Made by a program: the position numbers and the translations under genes. Below the pieces are notes generated by a model. That model was given only the letters and a program-made list of their open reading frames with translations. It was not told the DNA's origin and made no database searches. A stretch of 64,000 bases of DNA from the NCBI RefSeq assembly GCF_047495875.1, contig NC_092461.1, positions 65,708,299 to 65,772,298 of the forward strand, read 5' to 3'. This DNA is from Pithys albifrons albifrons (taxonomy: Eukaryota > Chordata > Aves > Passeriformes > Thamnophilidae). Below are positions 1 to 10,822 of this stretch, piece after piece (position 1 is the first letter of the stretch; each line of letters starts with the position of its first letter).

Positions 1-935
1 TTACAAGTATTTTTATGCTTAAAACATTGCTTCAACTCTCATATGCACCACAAAAAGGCAAAGTGTGGCATGAACTGGGAAACTGAGAGAAACCACTAGA
101 CCAGAGACTGTAAAATGAAAGAGGTAGAAATAGTGCAAACCTTTCACTGCCTTTATTTATCAAGATGAGATGGAAATAGCCTTGTTTCAAAGAAATGTGC
201 ATAAAGTATCTTTACCTTCTCAATCCAAATCTAAGGAGGCTTAATATAAAAGCTAACACACTTTGCAAAAATTCCCCCCACTAGAAAGAAAAAAAGATGA
301 TACAATATTGTAAATGTCTTAAGAGTGTTCTGCCAATTATCATTTTAAAATAATGTTCCGTCTTGAGAATTTCATACTGTTTTAGTCTAATTGTGGTCAA
401 TAATAGTACTCCAATGGATTTCTCCCTCCAAATAGCAGATTTTTGTCTGTTTGACTACTATCACACAGACAGAAACAGCTAACTGACGAATCTAGGTGAA
501 AGACAGAAGGCAGAAGCACAAAGCATCTACTCCAGGCTACTTCATCCAGTGTTAGACATCCTCAAAATAGCTGTTTTACACATTGCTTATATCTTGTTTT
601 CTGCAAATAATCAGACGTTTCAGTGGAATTAACCCCATGGTACAATTGCCAGAACTCAGGTTTCCTTCTGCATTTCGCAAAAAGCTCTTACAAAAAGGAA
701 TTGATCAGGGAAGTGCCTGAAACACAAAACTCAAAAATATTGTCATCACAAAAAAATTCCCTTAACTTTTATTATTCATCAGATTACAGTATGCATTCCA
801 AACTCATTTTCTGGAAGTATCTGCTTAATATCCACCCTCCACAGGAAATACTACTTTCTTTGGTGTCCTACTTCAGCAGCCAGGATCAGTTAATCACTGT
901 GTGGGTGTAACCAAAGCTGTGTATTCTACATCCTC
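1..935. other. unique AT-rich sequence, no gene seen
   Basis: No coding gene, RNA gene or repeat is recognised here. A 95-codon open frame at 623-910 (+) has no recognisable motif and no splice context; I regard it as chance. The right edge abuts the probable LTR that follows. Confidence 0.6.
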
Positions 936-1596
936 TGTGTCATTTCTCATGAACTGTTAACAAGGGACCATTTGCAGCAGCTGCCCAGAGCACATCTGAC
1001 CCCTCAGGCTGCAAGCTGGGTGTTAAAAAAGCCTGTGAGAGAGGAGCTGTGATAACTCCCCTCCAGGGAGTCGTTAGCACCTTCACACCCAGCCTAAGGG
1101 GGCATGTCTGCTAATGGGCCATCAACAATTCCAAAAATACCCCATGACACAGTTAGATGACCCACTGTGGAACTCCCCACACTGGGGAAGGTACTGGGCA
1201 TTCCCACCTGAACCAGAGGGTATATGATCTTGGTGTCTGGGGTCTTCTGGTACCACTCATTGGATCCAGAGGGGGAGCAGAACCTCAGCAGGACTGCGAC
1301 CACCACTCTCGACCAGAATGCAACCATCATCAGCACCAACAGGTTTTTCCCTTCCCTTCACTTTGGACTCAGGCAAACCAGGTGGGGTTCTCAGCACAGG
1401 GGCTAACAAACACCATTGTTTGTGCCCCAGGGTGATGGGTTATACTTCTGGGTTTTGTGAGTTAAAACCAATTACTTTATATATCATTGCATTTTTTGTA
1501 ATATTTTTAGTAAATTGTAACTCTGATTATAATCTCTTTTGTATTGGGTCCATTTTTCCTGCCGGTTTACCTTTAAACCAGCACACTTTGTCACAG
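936..1596 (+). mobile_element. probable endogenous retrovirus solo LTR (ERVL-like)
   Basis: A block of about 660 bases is clearly richer in G+C than its flanks and reads like an avian ERV LTR. It opens with TGTG and has a TATA-like element (gggtatatgatc) near 1219. It closes with a pyrimidine-rich stretch, then 'taaaccagcaca' (about 1574-1585) and 'tcacag' (1591-1596). The 9-mer catcctctg occurs at 929-937, overlapping the presumed left end, and again at 1597-1605, just outside the right end, so it may be a target-site duplication, although a 5-bp duplication would be usual for ERVL. No gag, pol or env is adjacent, so this would be a solo LTR left by recombination. The short open frames inside (both strands) are not genes. 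The family and exact boundaries are inferred from memory of bird LTRs and are uncertain. Confidence 0.5.
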
Positions 1597-1605
1597 CATC
1601 CTCTG

Positions 1606-4600
1606 CCATAAATATAGGCATGTAACTACACCATCTGAAATGATGTTGTGTCTCATCTCAATTAAATAAAATGAGACAGTAAATATGCACTTTATCTGTA
1701 TAACTCTTTAGTCTAAAAATCCTTTACACTGGCCCAACAGGAACTGCAACAAAAGAGATCCTGAGAACTACATTTTTAAGCTACCCAAGCCATTGACAAA
1801 GGGGTTTTATTTTCTTTTCAGAAGTATCCTAACTACCCATGACAGACTGGTTTGAAAAATTCTGCAGAAAATACAAAAAATCAGTTAGTTTCAATCTTTC
1901 TTCCCATTCTCACCCTTTGCCTAGGAGCTGTCTTGCTAGTTCTCCTCATTTGAACAGTAATTTAGTACATATGTTTATTCCCTCTTGTATACTTAAACAT
2001 TTTATAGTTCCTAATTTCTTAGTTTTAAGATTATACCCTCTGATTTCCATGGCTCTCTGCCAAATATAACAGTTTATTCTGTATTATTGGAAACATATGC
2101 AGAAGCTTCAGCAACCCTGATTTTCCTTCTGTATGTATTGCTTTCACAAATGTTCTTTCTGAACACACTGATGCCTCAGACCTTTTACATTTATTTCTTC
2201 TCTTCACGGACTCACTGCAGTCACTAACTACTGTTCCTTGTAATATTAACTGCTTCAGAAATTGCTCACCAGATATTTTGTAGTAAAGGTGGCAGACTGA
2301 ACAGAAGTGAATTGTGCAGATAAAGTTCCATGAGCATTTGACTGCTCTAGAGGTGTTGTGGGCTCACCTAAAGGAGGAGGCTTTGGACTAAAAATATCTA
2401 AGGACTTGCATGCAGGACAGACTAATGAGCAGCTGTATCTAGCACAAGCAGATGCCATGGTTATAGCCTAATACTGCTCCATTTACACCCAGCAGAAAAG
2501 CTATTTCCACTAGGTTTTGTCTTGTGCATCACCCTTGCTAACAAATTTCTTTATCTATTAATGCAGTGATAACACATCATCTAACTCACTCCTATCAGTA
2601 ATATTTTAAAGATTTCATCCAGTTCACAAAAATCTTTTCTGAAATTGTTGCCATTAAAATCCTACAGGGAACACTACAATTTTGACTCAAAGGCTGGTTG
2701 AACATATCCTGTGTGCTTAGTGTCCTAGCCTTTCCAAAAAAGCTGCTGCCTCTATCTGAATAAACATTTCCTAGTCTGCCTTTTCATTCTGCCCTCGGAA
2801 ATCTGTAATAGTTCCCTGTGATTGCTCTTATGCCTTTCCTGTGTTTCACTTCAATCACAGCTGTCTCTGCACTGGTAGCCAAGCCACATGTCATTTCATC
2901 CTTCCATCAGTGTGTTCTCTTTTGTCTCTGTACTAGTGCTGCAATCCATTTTAAAGTGCCTGTGACCCTGCTAGACTGCACAGGGAGGGGGGAAAAAGGA
3001 CATAATGTGCAACCTTGGAGAAAGATAGGAAGAAGAAAGATGAGACAGAGCTAGGAGCAGCCTAAGTTTGAGACTTTCCACTTTATTTAGAGAGGCAAAG
3101 TTTCCACCACCTGCAGAAAAACCTCCCCCATGGAAGGAGGCTCACGCCCCCACAGGGCAGTCATCCACCTTCCTGCTCTGCTCTGCAGGTTGCCACAAAG
3201 GCACAGGCATGCTTTCAAAACCTGCTTCACACTGGAAGTACCACTAGGAAGAAAAACACAGGTAAAACTTTGGGCATGTAATTCAAATACAAGACTCTGC
3301 TGGTTAATTTTTTTAAGTCAGACCTACTAATGGGATATTTTACCATGATGCCTCCACTCCTCCCAGCAGCTACAAGAGGATGTCTAAAGAAACATCTGCA
3401 TTTTCACAGGCCATGCAGTGATTTGCCCACATTTTCTTTCACAGTTCCTTCCAATTCCATGTGTATTTTAAATGTACCTGGCTGAAAAGTTCACAGAATA
3501 TATCTTCTTTACCTAAGTAATATCCAGTTAAAATTCTAGGTAACTGGCAATTATTTTGTGCAAAACTACCAATGTGCAGTGGTTTGAGCTCCCCAGCTCT
3601 CTGTCACACAACCATGTGCTAAGGCATCATACCCACAGTTGACCTGCACACAGACCTACCCTGCACTTCCAGCCTGGCCATGGTGCCCCAATATGAGCAA
3701 TACAAACATGCCTCTTGGAAAGCAACTATTGCAAAGCATTCTCCCTATGCCATGTAGATATAGTCAAACAGCTAACAAGATTACAGGGAATAAACATCAC
3801 TTTTACTGAGATGTACCCCAGAAGGTCTTGACTGCAGCACTCAAGTCCAGCTTCAGCAGTGAGTACCACAATAACTACAACAAACATTTTCATTTTATCA
3901 CCTTATGCTTTGAAGCAGAGACAGTGTGAATAAAAAGTATGTTTACTATATTTTATACAGTACTTTTTTTTCCAGAAAAGAGTCATCAATTGAGTAGGAG
4001 TGACTAAAATTAGAGTGTCAGGAAAGATGACAGCTTGTTACTTGAAGAATTTACACTGTAAATACTGCAAAGTTATTTGAAATAGCAGCTGTTTTTGAAA
4101 ACTCATTTGCCATACTGCATTGCTTTCCTTGATCAATTTATGAGCATTAATATATTATTTGTCTCAAATTGAGCATGAGAGCAATGAGAAGTCAGCCAGA
4201 GATAATTCTTAGACAAGGTGACCAAAATTAGAAGCGTGCCTACAGACTCTGAGTCTTTATTTCTGGATTGATTTCAATTTCATCAAAAGGTTACAATGAC
4301 TGTTCTAAATAATACTAATAAAAAAGGCTTACACGATCAGTTTTATTGGAATATCCATCGGTCTGTCAAGCTAATTATCTGACACCACATGTTGCAGTAC
4401 ATTAAGCTCTGCATTGACAAGGCACTTGGCATCCTCATTTGTAGATATGTTGGCTCCTTGGAAGACTGAACATTTGCTACACAGTAAGCTACCAGGCAAC
4501 AGGATTCCTGAAGTTCCTACTTCCCAGGTTCCATTTTTCTCTCACTGTATGTACACTTCACTTCTGCCTGTGCACACTATGTATTCTACATGTGGAAAGA

Positions 4601-6190
4601 AAAATGAGCTAAGAAGCAGGCAAAGTAAACCAGCTTTCTAAACAGAGGTGCCCTGAGATTTCCTGTAAAGGAGAATAATCACACTAAACTAACCCATGTC
4701 TGGACTACTGTAACCCTCTTCTTTGATTAAATTAACTTTGGTTGTGTGTTGGTTTACAAATAGAGAGAGCCATTGCAAACATGATGCTGTTTAAAGTAGT
4801 AACAAAAGCCTTGTTATCCCCTGTGCAACAGGTAGGACAAAATCACGCAGACATACACTGAAAGTTTGCTATGTCTTCCCTTTACTTTCACAAGCACAAG
4901 GAAGAAGACTGATGAAAGAAAAAGCATTGTCTAATAACTTTCTATTTCTCAAGTCTCACACCAGAAGGAAGACTACAGGGAAATTCTCTTCTGGTTACTT
5001 AGATTGGCTTTAACGCTGCTTTGTGCTGATGAAGACTCCTAAAGCTACCTTAGTACCATGACACAGAGCTGGGAGCTTGGGGCTTCACAGATCTCAAAGT
5101 ACCAGATGTCGTAATATTCAGATCCCTCCAAATATCTCAGTTACAATATAAGCTAGTGATAAGAATCAGAGGTTGGACAGGAGGAACTCTTTAAAAAAAT
5201 TATTTGGCAGTTTGCTTCTATAAAATCCCATTTTTTTTTTCACTGTTTTGTTTTTTTTTCTTATATTTTAAAACCTTGCTAAGCTCAGGTACAGCAAAAG
5301 ATGATGAGCACATAGCTTGCATATAAAATGAATGAGCTTTTCTAATTTTTGCTGATAATATAAAAACCTAAATTACATTGAAATACGTATCTATTCTCCA
5401 GCATTTATGTGGCTTTATTAAAGTGCCTCTTTGTACTTCGGTGAACAATTACAAATCATTTTCCCAATTTCTTCAGACACTCAGGCATGCCAAGAACTAA
5501 TTAACTAGTGTGACAATTGCAAGAAGCAGCAGCATAATTCAGTTTTTGTAAATGGCTGGAAGGTATTTAATTTGAATAAAAGAGGAATTAAACAGCAGTA
5601 GCAATAAATGGTATTGACAGGTAGGGTACACATATCAGAAAGGTCACTAACAAAGTATTTGCAGGTACTTTCGAAAACTCCACTTTGGAATTGTGAAATT
5701 AGGATTAATTGGCTGGAGCTGTTTTATAGACTATTTCACAGATTTAATACCTTACAATCTATTGAGGTAATCAGCCATGTGTAAAGAACAAGTTTTGAAT
5801 CGATTCCCTGATTAAGTAAAATACAAGGGTCTTTGTATGCAAAATGTAGAATGTTTAATGCAAGATTCATCTGGCGCAGTGGAACAGTGGTAGGAAAGAC
5901 CTTATCAGAATTTGGGCAATTGTTGGTACAGCTCAGAGGCAAATCCTGCTCATGCTGTGGAAGTAAATTTGATAATAGTAATTACTAGTCTTGTAGACTT
6001 TTATTTTGTAACAATCAGTATTATTCTACATCCACATTTTTCTTGTTTAGTTTAAGTAAGCTTTTGCTGTCTTTTAAAATACCCATATTTGTTAATGGGA
6101 AAATAGTCTTCCTTTCTCTTCTTAGAACAATAAAAAAACCCAAAAATGAATAAGTTTCACAAGAATTTTGCAAAGTAGAATACAGTTAAT
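1606..6190. other. intergenic or intronic AT-rich sequence
   Basis: No supported gene. Two weak items lie here. On the minus strand a 67-codon open frame (2458-2255) contains a CxxC pair and two good GT donor-like sites. On the plus strand 3189-3261 is a 73-base patch preceded by a strong polypyrimidine tract ending in tctgcag and followed by CAG/gtaaaa. Neither has a recognisable protein family. T-rich runs occur at about 5,230-5,262. Confidence 0.5.
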
Positions 6191-6998
6191 GAGCTACAAA
6201 TGACATTGCCCAGAAATAACAGCCATGTGGGATTTTGCTACACGTTCTACCTGAGCCACCACTGTGTTACACACCAGATCAGTAATTATTGGAACAGAAC
6301 AACCTTGTGGGGTGTGCAGGTGTGTGTGTGTGGAGAGGACAGGGATGGGTTGAGGCTCACAGAGGTTGGGTGGCATCGTATCTCTCATGGCAGGGCCCTG
6401 GAGCCCACACAGGGAAGCCCCAGAGCAGCTGCCAGTCACAAACAGTCTAGGAAAACTGTAACACCACACAGTTCCTGGAGCACTGACCCAGCTCAGATTG
6501 GCAGGGACAGTAAGAACACAGCCCTTCACCCTGGCCTGGGACCCCAGAGTGTCCCGGGGGTCAGAGGTCCCGCATGGGGTGTTTGGCCATAGAGACCAGA
6601 GCAGATAAAGCCAGAGGCGTAAGTGTGGCATATGTCACAACCCTGCCATCTGGACATGTGAGAGCTGGTCTTCACAAGGTTTCAGTGGTGGCCAAATGAT
6701 CTGCCTCTTCCCTCTTTCTCTCTTCTTCCTCCCTCTGCTCCTCTTTCTTTACTCCTTCCATGATGCTTTGGATGGCTTGGAGCTGGAGGGATTAAATTTT
6801 CATATGTGTTGTGCATTAGTATGTGATGAATTAGTATTGTGGTGGAACATTTTGTCCACCACATTTGTGTAGTGCCCTTTTTGAACCTTTGACAAGTTCC
6901 CTTATCTTCTCCCCTAAATTAATAAAGATACCTCTTGGGAACAAGTCTGTGACTCATTCTCTGAATGCTGTCGTGAGGTATTAAAGAATCCTGTATAT
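6191..6998. other. GC-richer block with poly(A) signal, possible old LTR or retrosequence
   Basis: The segment at about 6,286-6,660 is much richer in G+C than the surrounding 10 kb. It is followed by a pyrimidine-rich tract (6,695-6,760), an AT-rich stretch and an AATAAA at 6921-6926. 'tgtcacaa' at 6633 could be an LTR start, with the AATAAA as its poly(A) signal, but I find no matching CA end or target-site duplication. Open frames of 130 codons (+) and 145 codons (-) overlap in the GC-rich part and show no domain; they follow from high GC. Alternatives are an old retrocopy or a small CpG-poor regulatory block. Confidence 0.25.
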
Positions 6999-9900
6999 AA
7001 AGTAAAGTAAAGTAAAACTCCAGAGTCTGTGAGCCAGCAGCTCCAAGGCCAGAGTGTTACACACTCTCACATTGCAGACTCAAATTACTCTTTATTCAGG
7101 GTAGTCCACAATTCTTGCTTTCAGTTTGTGAGCTCCCAGTATTGTCCCTGCCTTGAGTAAAGTATCTTGTAGAAGCAAAAAACAGTTGGGTTAAATACTT
7201 GATGGACTGAATAGTTCGCCAGAGAAGGGACATATAAGCTTAGGAAAAGAGGACTAGTCAGATCTGGGGACCACAATCTCCACTAGCAGACCCTCTCTAG
7301 ATATCAAGTAGTCTTGAGAAGATATTAGTAGTAAGCTCTGCATAACCTGGTGACTTCTGGGCCTCTCCTCCTCACATCTACGGTGAAAACTGTGCAAGTG
7401 ACAAATGAAAACAGTTACAATATAAAAAGTCCTAACAAAGTCTTTGTCCATGTTACTTTACCAATCAGTATTGGGCAGAGTGACCCACTGATAAACTCAC
7501 AGATCAGAAAGGGAAGATCAGTTTTCATCTGACAAGATTTGGAAAACAGGTATTGAGGATGCCAGACCTAGGGGATCAGCCTAACCTCAGCCTAAAGAAA
7601 CCAATGTCTTCTATGGCCCAGTGAAACAGGACTATCTGGGACTAGTGCAATTTCTTCCAAATGATAGCAATTTATTTTATAAATATATTATTTTTTTTCC
7701 TAGATGCTCCTTTGAAAATGGTTAGGGGTTAAGAAAGGCAAGTGCAAATTCATCTGTATATTAAATTAGATGAGAAGGAATCTTAAGTACTAGCCTTGCC
7801 AGAAACAGATGGGCTTCATAACAGTATACTCTTGTTGGGCAAACACTTTGCGCTCCAGTTCCTATGTAAAGGATAAAACACTATTTAAATTCTATGTTGA
7901 GTGTTTAAGCACAATATGTTGCTAAACCAGTGCTAAACCAAGTAATTTTATTTTATTGAGATACAAAATCCACATAAATTAATATTAGAGTTAGATGAAT
8001 TTTAGCTCTACTGTCCTTGATCAGGACTCGTTACAACAAGATCAATATACAAAGTAGTTCCTTATCTTTTTGGGAGATACATATTTACGCCATAAATCTC
8101 CAGCTCACTGATCTGGCTGGTATGTGTCTCTAGGAAATAAGAGCATCAGCTTTGTATCAGTTAGATTTAGTTTCTCAAGAAAATAAGTGATTCAGAAAAA
8201 ATAAACTTGAAAACATTCTTCATGTTGGACTAGAATCATGTGACCAATAGGAATATAACTCTGTGGGAGTGTAGAGAAATATTTTCTCATTTGTCTGGAT
8301 TATTACAAAACAGTACATATAATTTATGAATAAAATCATCATATACTGTTACATAATGACTGGTTTTGTTACTAAACACTTTTTCTTTCCTGCTGATAGC
8401 ATGTTCTTTACAGCTACTTACTAATTAGCTATCCTTTGATCTCTAGGCTACAACTTTTTGTGCTACAAGCAGAAAAAGTGTGGTTTACTTCCTGCATGAC
8501 CAAAATATACAACTTCAGATCTTCATGTATCATAGTTAGCACCATTTCAACTTAAGACCTTTCCAAGTACAGTTCAGCCTGCTCATTAAAAATCATTCAA
8601 TGCTTGTGTCTTCAGAACAATATTCAGACTCTGCTGGAAAGTTAAGACATTAAAAGTAATGGAGATTTTTTATTATTATTATTTTTCAAGAAACTAAGAG
8701 CTGGCTTTTTTTTTTTTTTGAGCAGCTGTCTTTCTTACAATTTGGACTGCAGTCTAGATCTTCTTGCTTTAATTTCAAATCTTGAGTTCCATCTGCTGCT
8801 TTGCTTTCCCCATTCAGAAACAAAAGGCCTGAAACAACAACTGAATAATGAAACACATGAGTCATTTAGGTCATCGGCCTTACTTTTGCTTCTTAGATGC
8901 CTCTTCTTTTTTTCTTCTGCAGAAATATGATAAATATTATGAGCCATTCCAACATGTTCCTTTTTGTGATTTGTCTTATTCGAGCTTGTCATTTCTTGCT
9001 TCTTGATTTTTCAAGACTATGTATACAAAAGTGTAAAAAAAGACCTTTATATCATGAAGAAACGCCCTCAGAATGAAAATATATAGATATAAATTGAATT
9101 TTGTCATGAGTTAACTTACTCAACTTTTGAGAGAAACAGATTGAAAGAAGAAAAATGTTTTAGGTCCAGGAGAAGTCTCTCCTATTCAGTCTTTTTATTG
9201 AGTCTGGACTGGGATAACATTACTAATCTATGAGGGACTGAAAAGGTACAGTTAGGAAACTGAAAATCATTATCTTGTAAAATTCTTTCACTATGCCAGA
9301 CATATATATTGCTTCAGTTGGAACCAAACTTGCAAGAAGAGATTCTCTCAAACAATGAAAATAGAACTACCAAGAAAAAGAAATCCCAATATTTAAATTA
9401 AATGGAAATACTGTAGTGATAAGGAAGGCTTTTCCAGGTCTTCATATTCTGTGACCTTGCTAATCTCACAAAGTACTGTGCAGCAGCATGGAAAATCACC
9501 TATAATTTCCCTAACAATGTGATGTACGCTTCATAGAATAGACAGTTGTTGACCTATTGTAGTAATTGTTTGGTTTCCAATTACACAGCTTGAAAAACAT
9601 CAAGTCCTTGTGAGACTATGTAAATTTTATCAGTCAAATGCACCTCATTATTTCATTATAGTTAAGCTATTCTAATAGAATTACATCAGAAAATAATTTT
9701 ATCCAAAGCATTATTTATCCAGTGTATTGTTTAGCAAAAGAAGATCAAAATATCAATTAGCTCCTTTGAAGTGAAACAACAAAGAATATAGCAAAGAGTA
9801 TTCAGATTTAGTTTTTTTTAACTTCGGATGATAGCCAAATTCCAGGGCCCTCTAAGATGTTTGCATTTTGAGGAGACATTAATGGAGGGGTCTGGTGTGC

Positions 9901-10127
9901 TAGGTGTGACCCTGCTAACCTACAAAGACCTGTGAGTCTGAATTCAGTAGGCAATACTTTGCTGATGGTTTTAGCATCATTAAGTGTTCAGTTCAAAAGC
10001 TGCCCTTCTAAGTTTCCTTCTCTGCATCCACCACAAACCAGTTTCATGCTACATGCTTATCTAATTTCCAATACAGCAGCCACATCAGAGACACTTCTCA
10101 TAATATTTAACAACAAAAAGTAATGAT
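6999..10127. other. AT-rich sequence, no gene seen
   Basis: Begins with a short AAGTA repeat (about 6,999-7,015). It holds a 14-base T run at 8706-8719 with TTA repeats just upstream (about 8,669-8,685). No gene or further transposon is recognised. Confidence 0.55.
8706..8719. repeat. poly-T run (14 bases)
   Basis: Uninterrupted T run. No SINE-like body or target-site duplication is apparent next to it, so it is listed as a simple repeat only. Confidence 0.9.
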
Positions 10128-10467
10128 GCTTGAACTACCTATGCATCTGCTGGAGAAACCACACAGCAGGGCACAGATAATCAAGACATGGAAAAGGAGA
10201 GATGATCTGCTTGATCTTACACTTGCAAACAAAGAAAAACAGGTCAGAGATGTGAAGGCTGGGAACAGTCTTTGCTACAGTGATCATGGGAGGGTGGAAT
10301 TCAGGATTGTGAGCAATGAGAACAAAGAAATAGTAAGATCACCACACTCACCTTCAGGAGCTGGAAAGCAGTTTAATGAAAAAGGCCTAGAGTTCCTTGT
10401 GGAGACCAAGATGAACATGAACCAGCAATGCCCCCTTGCAGAAAAGGCCAACAGCTTCCTGGGCTGA
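10123..10467 (+). pseudogene. CR1 ORF2 remnant (endonuclease end fused to RT C-terminal piece)
   Basis: A 114-codon open frame survives inside the CR1 copy. Residues 25-62 correspond to the end of the endonuclease domain, with the SDH triad at 53-55. Residues 87-114 correspond to a region several hundred residues further on, downstream of the RT catalytic motifs. The two are joined in frame, and residues 63-86 do not obviously match either side. The FADD catalytic box and all central RT motifs are absent, so the product cannot be active. The first methionine is not an original start. Confidence 0.75.
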
Positions 10468-10822
10468 AAGGGGCAGGGCACTGACAGCAAGTAATGAGGT
10501 GATTAAGGAATTTGGAGCCAGGAACTTCTCAGTGGTGTCCAGTCGGAGGACAATATACAATGGGAACAAATTAATAAATAAGAAATTATATATGAACTCT
10601 GAACACTTTCTTACTGTGAGGGTGGTCAAACACTGAAATGGAATAGGCTATTCAGAGAAGTTGTGAAGTCTCCATCTTTGAAGACATTAAAAAACTGACT
10701 AGAAATCTCGCAAGCAATTTGCTCTAGTTGATCCTGCTTTGAGAACAAGGTGGAGGGCAGAGTGGACTAAATGGTCTTCAGACATTCCCTTCAATCTCAG
10801 TTGTTGTACAATTTTATGATTT
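10128..10822 (+). mobile_element. CR1 LINE fragment with two internal deletions
   Basis: Three pieces of a CR1 element lie in correct order on the plus strand. About 10,190-10,310 encodes the end of the APE endonuclease, with 'DDLLDLTLANKE' and the catalytic 'YSDH' motif. 10,381-10,464 encodes the late RT region, with 'FLVETKMNMNQQC..AEKAN' as in avian CR1. About 10,505-10,820 encodes the extreme C-terminus ('FSVVSSRR', 'FLTVRV') and continues through the 3' end to a 'ttttatgat' tail typical of CR1 octamers. A full CR1 is about 4.5 kb, so most of the RT and the linker after it are missing. The family assignment rests on remembered CR1 sequence. Confidence 0.85.

Noticed and set aside
6194..6631. 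Overlapping 145-codon (-) and 130-codon (+) open frames
   Set aside because: Both strands are open over the same GC-rich block, as expected where stop codons are rare. No domain, start context or splice signals.
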